From assembly GCA_049513815.1 (NCBI GenBank), contig JBEKVR010000108.1, positions 1 to 17,015 of the forward strand: DNA of 17,015 bases, given 5' to 3'. Below, one piece after another: positions 13,876 to 17,015 of this stretch. The first letter of the stretch is position 1; each line of letters begins with the position of its first letter. Position numbers and translations under genes: made by a program. This DNA comes from Roseiarcus sp049513815 (lineage in GTDB: Bacteria; Pseudomonadota; Alphaproteobacteria; Rhizobiales; Beijerinckiaceae). Below the pieces are notes generated by a model. That model was not told where the DNA came from and did no database searches. It saw only the letters and a list, made by a program, of their open reading frames with translations.

Positions 13876-14940
13876 ATGGCCGCGCGCATGGCGCTCAAGC
13901 ACAGGCTCATCGAGGCAGGCTTCGCCGCCTTTCGCTTCAGCGGCCTGCATCGCGCCGTCGCGCCACTGACGCGCGGCCGCGGGGTCATTCTCACGTTTCA
14001 TCGTGTCCGTCCGTTCGCGCCGCCGACGCCCGGCTATGCGCCCAACCGGCTGCTCGAGATCGAGCCCGCGTTTTTCGACGCCGCGCTGGCGCTGGTCCGC
14101 CGACTCGGTTTCGAATTCGTCTCGCTCGCCGAAGCGCGGCGGCGGCTCGTCGAAGGCGGGCCGCGCTTCGCGGCGGTGACCTTCGACGACGGCTATCGCG
14201 ACACGCGCGGCTTCGCGCTGCCGATCCTCGAAAAGCACGCCGCCCCGGCCACGGTCTTTTTCGCCACCGGCTTCCTCGACCGGAGCGCGCGGCTGTGGTG
14301 GCTCGAACTCGAGGAGGCGCTGCGCCGGCTCGACCTCGCGACGGTCGAAATCGGCGGGCGCACGGTCGCCGTCGAGGCGCGCACGCCAGCCGAAAAGACT
14401 GCCGCCTTCGAGCAGATCTATTGGGCGTTGCGCGCGCGGCCGGAGGAGGAACTCCTTGCCGCCATGGGCGCCCTCGCCGCCGCCGCCGGCGTCTCCAGCG
14501 CCGCGATCGCCGATCAACTGTTCATGGACTGGGACGAGGCCGCCGCTTTCGCTCAGCATCCGCTCGTCGCCGCCGGCGCCCATTCGCGCGCGCATCGCAT
14601 GCTGGCCAAATGGCCGGAAGCGCAGGCGCGCGCTGAGATGACGGGTTCAAAGGCGGCGCTGGAGCGGCGCTTCGGCCGCGCCGTCGACGCCTTCGCCTAT
14701 CCGGTCGGCGACCCGACCAGCGCCGGGCCGCGCGAATTTGCGCTGGCGCGCGAGGCGGGCTTCGCCTGCGCAGTGACGACCCGGCCGGGCATGCTCTACG
14801 CCGACCACGCGGCGCATCTCTGGGCGCTGCCGCGGGTCTCGGTGAACGGCATGTGGCAGAGTCTCGGCGATCTGGAGAGCCTGCTTTCCGGCGCGCCGCT
14901 GTTGCTGTGGAATCGCGGCCGCCGGATCAACGTCGGCTGA
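13876..14940 (+). CDS. NodB-type polysaccharide deacetylase
   Basis: 354 residues. Carbohydrate esterase family 4 motifs are in order: GVILTFHRVRP (36-46), AVTFDDGYRDT (100-110) with catalytic-base and metal aspartates D104/D105, GAHSRAHRML (234-243) with metal histidines H236 and H240, and DAFAYPVGDP (271-280). These enzymes remove N-acetyl groups from amino sugars using a divalent metal. A 105-residue insertion-like helical stretch lies between the first and histidine motifs. No clear signal peptide is seen, so whether it acts in the cytoplasm or is exported by an unusual N-terminus is open. ATG 13876 has GGGA too close to be ideal; ATG 13888 is an alternative. In this locus it may deacetylate the exopolysaccharide, as HfsH does for holdfast. 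A strong terminator follows. Confidence 0.87.
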   Translation: MAARMALKHRLIEAGFAAFRFSGLHRAVAPLTRGRGVILTFHRVRPFAPPTPGYAPNRLLEIEPAFFDAALALVRRLGFEFVSLAEARRRLVEGGPRFAAVTFDDGYRDTRGFALPILEKHAAPATVFFATGFLDRSARLWWLELEEALRRLDLATVEIGGRTVAVEARTPAEKTAAFEQIYWALRARPEEELLAAMGALAAAAGVSSAAIADQLFMDWDEAAAFAQHPLVAAGAHSRAHRMLAKWPEAQARAEMTGSKAALERRFGRAVDAFAYPVGDPTSAGPREFALAREAGFACAVTTRPGMLYADHAAHLWALPRVSVNGMWQSLGDLESLLSGAPLLLWNRGRRINVG

Positions 14941-14955
14941 GCCTATGTTGACGCG

Positions 14956-14992
14956 GCGCGGGCCGTTTTCCGGCCCCGGCGCGCTTGTTTTT
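14956..14992 (+). terminator. Rho-independent terminator after the deacetylase gene
   Basis: GGGCCG (14960-14965) pairs perfectly with CGGCCC (14971-14976) around a TTTTC loop. GCGC (14956-14959) extends the stem with GCGC (14979-14982) across a 2-nt bulge, and TTGTTTTT (14985-14992) follows. This is the best intrinsic terminator in the window. The 11-bp sequence CCGGCGCGCTT of its 3' arm (14976-14986) is repeated at 14998-15008. Confidence 0.75.
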
Positions 14993-15078
14993 ACCCTCCG
15001 GCGCGCTTACGTTCCCGGTACGATCTGCAGCCGTCGCCCACTGAGCGGGCGCACGGCGCGTTTATGTGGGAAAACGCC

Positions 15079-15312
15079 ATGGGTGGCCTAAGCATTTGGC
15101 ACTGGATGCTGTTCGCGGCGGTCGCGCTGCTGCTCTTCGGCGGCAAAGGCAAGATCTCCGACATCATGGGCGACGTCGCCAAGGGCATCAAATCGTTCAA
15201 GAAAGGCATGGCCGAGGACGACGATGCGGCCAAGCCGGCGGCTCCGGCGCCGCGCCTTGAGAACCGCGCCGGCGCTCCGGTCGACGCCAAAGAGACGGAC
15301 AAGGTCGGCTGA
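15079..15312 (+). CDS. tatA: Sec-independent protein translocase subunit TatA
   Basis: 77 residues. MGGLSIWHWMLFAAVALLLF (1-20) is the single membrane helix, FGGKGKISDIMGDVAKGI holds the FGG hinge and the start of the amphipathic helix (about 23-43), and a short acidic DDD (47-49) and a flexible alanine/proline tail follow. TatA assembles in many copies around TatBC to let folded proteins with twin-arginine signals cross the inner membrane. I use ATG 15079 and not the in-frame ATG 15064: GGGA lies 7 bases before 15079, and TatA proteins in this group start with MGxxSIWHW. It opens the tatABC cluster; 66 bases with a strong dyad separate it from tatB. Confidence 0.95.
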   Translation: MGGLSIWHWMLFAAVALLLFGGKGKISDIMGDVAKGIKSFKKGMAEDDDAAKPAAPAPRLENRAGAPVDAKETDKVG

Positions 15313-15320
15313 CGCTGCCG

Positions 15321-15355
15321 GCCCGGCGCGCCGCCCTAGGGCGCCAGGACCGGGC
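15321..15355 (+). promoter_or_regulatory. Two-tier dyad between tatA and tatB
   Basis: GCCCGG (15321-15326) and CCGGGC (15350-15355) are perfect complements and enclose a perfect 12-bp palindrome CGCCCTAGGGCG (15332-15343). The RNA could fold into a stable GC-rich stem-loop 8 bases after the tatA stop and 23 bases before tatB. No T run follows. It may protect the tatA transcript end or attenuate tatB; this is inference from position. Confidence 0.5.
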
Positions 15356-15378
15356 GTCCGCCGCCCCGAGACCGCTGC

Positions 15379-15855
15379 ATGTTCGATTTCGACGTCGGCA
15401 AGCTTCTGATTTTCGGCATCGTCGCGCTGGCGGTGATTCCGCCCAAGGATTTGCCGCGCGTCATGCGCGTGGTCGGTCAGGCGCTCGGCCGGATGCGGCG
15501 CATGGCGGCCGAGTTTCAGGGCCAGTTCATGGACGCGATGCGGGAGGTCGAGCTCGAGAGCGTCAAGAAAGAACTCGACAGCGTGAAGAGCGACTTCGTC
15601 AACGTTCAGAAGGAGCTCAACGCGATCGAGCAGTCGGCGAAGATCGACTCTTCGTTCGATCCGGCGATGGCGATTCACTCCGAGCAATCGCATGCGATCG
15701 AAGCGCCGAAAGACGTCGGCCAATCGGAAATCTCGCTGACCGGGCCCACACCCGAAGCGGCGGAGCCCGCCGCTGAGGCCTCGGCGGCGGTTGCGCCGCC
15801 GCCGCCTGCCGCCGAGCCCGAGGCCGCCGCGCCGCCGCGGGACGCCGCCGAATGA
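15379..15855 (+). CDS. tatB: Sec-independent protein translocase subunit TatB
   Basis: 158 residues. MFDFDVGKLLIFGIVALAVI is the short membrane helix, PPKDLPRVMRVVGQALGRMR the hinge and amphipathic helix, then a charged, coiled-coil-like stretch with EVELESVKKELDSVKSDF (about 57-85) and a long alanine/proline tail. TatB with TatC forms the receptor for twin-arginine signals. Position between tatA and tatC, and the MFD start, make the assignment firm. Unusually, residue 8 is lysine, where E. coli TatB has a conserved glutamate, and the usual GP hinge reads PP. The Shine-Dalgarno is weak. The stop overlaps the tatC start in ATGA, implying coupled translation. Confidence 0.93.
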   Translation: MFDFDVGKLLIFGIVALAVIPPKDLPRVMRVVGQALGRMRRMAAEFQGQFMDAMREVELESVKKELDSVKSDFVNVQKELNAIEQSAKIDSSFDPAMAIHSEQSHAIEAPKDVGQSEISLTGPTPEAAEPAAEASAAVAPPPPAAEPEAAAPPRDAAE

Positions 15856-16643
15856 CCGCTGAAGACATCGACGCCACCAAGGCGCCGCTGATGGATCACC
15901 TGATCGAGCTGCGCATGCGGCTCGTCCGGGCGATCTACGCCTTCATGGCGGCGTTCCTGGTCTGCTTCTACTTTTCGCGCACGATTTACAACGTGCTGAC
16001 CGAGCCTTATGTGCGAGTCGTCGGCGCCGAGAAGGCGACACTGATCGCCACTCATTTCCTCGAACAGTTCTACACCAACATCCGCCTGTCGATGTTCGGC
16101 GCCGGCGTCATCGCGTTCCCGATCATCGCCGTGCAGATCTACAAGTTTGTCGCCCCCGGCCTCTACAAGAAGGAGCGGCAGGCGTTCCTTCCCTATCTGA
16201 TCGCGACGCCGATCTTCTTCGCGCTGGGCGCGCTGCTCGTCTATTTCGTCGTCATGCCGCTGCTGATCCGCTTCTCGGTGTCGCTGCAGCAGGTCAACAC
16301 GCCGGGCGAGGCGACGATCGAGCTGCTGCCCAAGGTCAGCGAATACCTGTCGCTGATCATGACGCTGATCTTCGCCTTCGGTGCCGCGTTCCAACTCCCG
16401 GTGGTGTTGACGCTGCTTGGCCACATCGGCGTCGTCGACTCGGCCTATCTGTCGCGGATGCGCCGCTACGCAATCGTCGCGGTGACCGGCGTCGCGGCGC
16501 TCCTGACGCCGCCCGACCTCATCAGCATGCTGTCGCTGACGCTGCCGATGCTGCTGCTCTACGAGGGCTCGGTGATCGCGGTGCGGATCGTCGAGAGGCG
16601 TCGTAAGGCTGCCGAGAAGGCCGCCGAACAGACCAAGACCTGA
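15852..16643 (+). CDS. tatC: Sec-independent protein translocase subunit TatC
   Basis: 263 residues, six predicted membrane helices, the core signal-peptide receptor of the Tat system. MDHLIELRMRLVRAI (14-28) carries the conserved HLxELRxRL cytoplasmic site (E19), IYKFVAPGLYKKERQAF (96-112) the FxxPGLxxxER loop, PIFFALGALLVYFVVMPL the next helices, and FGAAFQLPVVLTLLG (176-190) the later helix where E. coli has a glutamate in place of this glutamine. The tail is basic (ERRRKAAEKAAEQTKT). It starts at an ATG overlapping tatB by four bases. Confidence 0.96.
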   Translation: MTAEDIDATKAPLMDHLIELRMRLVRAIYAFMAAFLVCFYFSRTIYNVLTEPYVRVVGAEKATLIATHFLEQFYTNIRLSMFGAGVIAFPIIAVQIYKFVAPGLYKKERQAFLPYLIATPIFFALGALLVYFVVMPLLIRFSVSLQQVNTPGEATIELLPKVSEYLSLIMTLIFAFGAAFQLPVVLTLLGHIGVVDSAYLSRMRRYAIVAVTGVAALLTPPDLISMLSLTLPMLLLYEGSVIAVRIVERRRKAAEKAAEQTKT

Positions 16644-16656
16644 GCCGCGTCGCCTG

Positions 16657-17015
16657 ATGCCGCCGCGCGACGTCCTGACCGCAATCGCCGTTGCGGTCGT
16701 CTGGGGCCTCACGTTCATCGCCATCAAGATCGGCGTCGCCGAAACGACGCCGCTTGCGCTTTCGGCGCTGCGTTTCGTGTTCGCCGCGCTGCCGCTGGTG
16801 TTGTTCGTTCGCCCGCCGAAGGCGTCGCTGGCGCTCGTCGTTCTTTATGGCTTGTTCATCGGAGTCGGTCAGTTCGGCCTGCTGTTCGTCGCCGTGCGCG
16901 AGGGTTTTCCGGTCGGTCTCGCCTCGCTGGTCATCCAGTTGCAGGCGTTCTTCACGATCTTCTTCGCCTGGGCGCTGCTGCGCGAAAGCCCGCGGCGGGC
17001 GCCGGCAACGTGGTC
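16657..17015 (+). CDS. eamA: EamA/DMT-family exporter (3' end outside the window)
   Basis: The ATG at 16657, 13 bases after tatC, opens a frame running off the right edge (119 codons). It shows three to four hydrophobic helices: VLTAIAVAVVWGLTFIAIKIG, PLALSALRFVFAALPLVLFV, LVVLYGLFIGVGQFGLLFVA and ASLVIQLQAFFTIFFAWALL. The VVWGLTFIAIKIG, LRF and GLASLVxQxQAFFT motifs match E. coli EamA (YdeD), an exporter of O-acetylserine/cysteine pathway metabolites in the ten-helix drug/metabolite transporter superfamily. The substrate here is not proven. The close spacing suggests co-transcription with tatABC, although there is no functional link. Confidence 0.8.
   Translation, partial: MPPRDVLTAIAVAVVWGLTFIAIKIGVAETTPLALSALRFVFAALPLVLFVRPPKASLALVVLYGLFIGVGQFGLLFVAVREGFPVGLASLVIQLQAFFTIFFAWALLRESPRRAPATW

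Noticed and set aside
1..17015. Insertion sequences, CRISPR arrays, phage genes or toxin-antitoxin pairs
   Set aside because: No transposase, integrase, regular repeat-spacer pattern or small paired genes were seen on either strand.

Overview
The window is GC-rich, densely coding DNA of alphaproteobacterial type, most likely from the Hyphomicrobiales (a Methylocystaceae, Beijerinckiaceae or related lineage). The tatA-tatB-tatC order, the AlaC-type aminotransferase and the alphaproteobacterial style of the polysaccharide genes support this. I cannot name the genus from the sequence alone. There is no insertion sequence, CRISPR array, rRNA or intact tRNA.

Layout: (1) 1-2524, plus strand: the tail of an unrecognised gene, an AlaC-like aminotransferase and a glyoxalase-like (VOC) protein, with strong hairpins between genes. 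(2) 2588-14940: a split polysaccharide locus in several transcription units. It holds a GT4 glycosyltransferase and a Wzy/O-antigen-ligase-type polymerase (minus), a Wzx-like flippase (plus), a three-gene minus operon (short Wza-like export lipoprotein, second GT4 glycosyltransferase, polyprenyl-phosphate hexose-1-phosphate transferase), a divergent Wzz-type co-polymerase with a degenerate kinase domain (plus), a CelD/HfsK-like acetyltransferase (minus) and a NodB-type deacetylase (plus). (3) 14956-16643: a strong terminator, then tatA, tatB and tatC. (4) 16657 to the right edge: a truncated EamA-type exporter gene.

Region 2 contains nearly every part of a Wzx/Wzy-dependent exopolysaccharide pathway: the initiating transferase loads the first sugar on the lipid, the two GT4 enzymes extend it, the flippase moves it across, the polymerase joins repeat units under co-polymerase control, and the Wza-like lipoprotein exports the chain. 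The deacetylase and acetyltransferase probably modify the polymer. The set resembles the Caulobacter holdfast (hfs) and Agrobacterium unipolar-polysaccharide (upp) gene sets, so an adhesive surface polysaccharide is a reasonable but unproven guess.

The most unusual items are a decayed tRNA-Pro at 3645-3713 whose 5' end supplies the stop codon of the polymerase gene, lower GC in the neighbouring minus-strand genes, a pair of nested dyads in the divergent export/co-polymerase promoter, a T7 run at the stop codon of the export gene that could join it in frame to the next gene, the catalytically dead-looking kinase domain, a lysine at TatB position 8, and a stable dyad between tatA and tatB.
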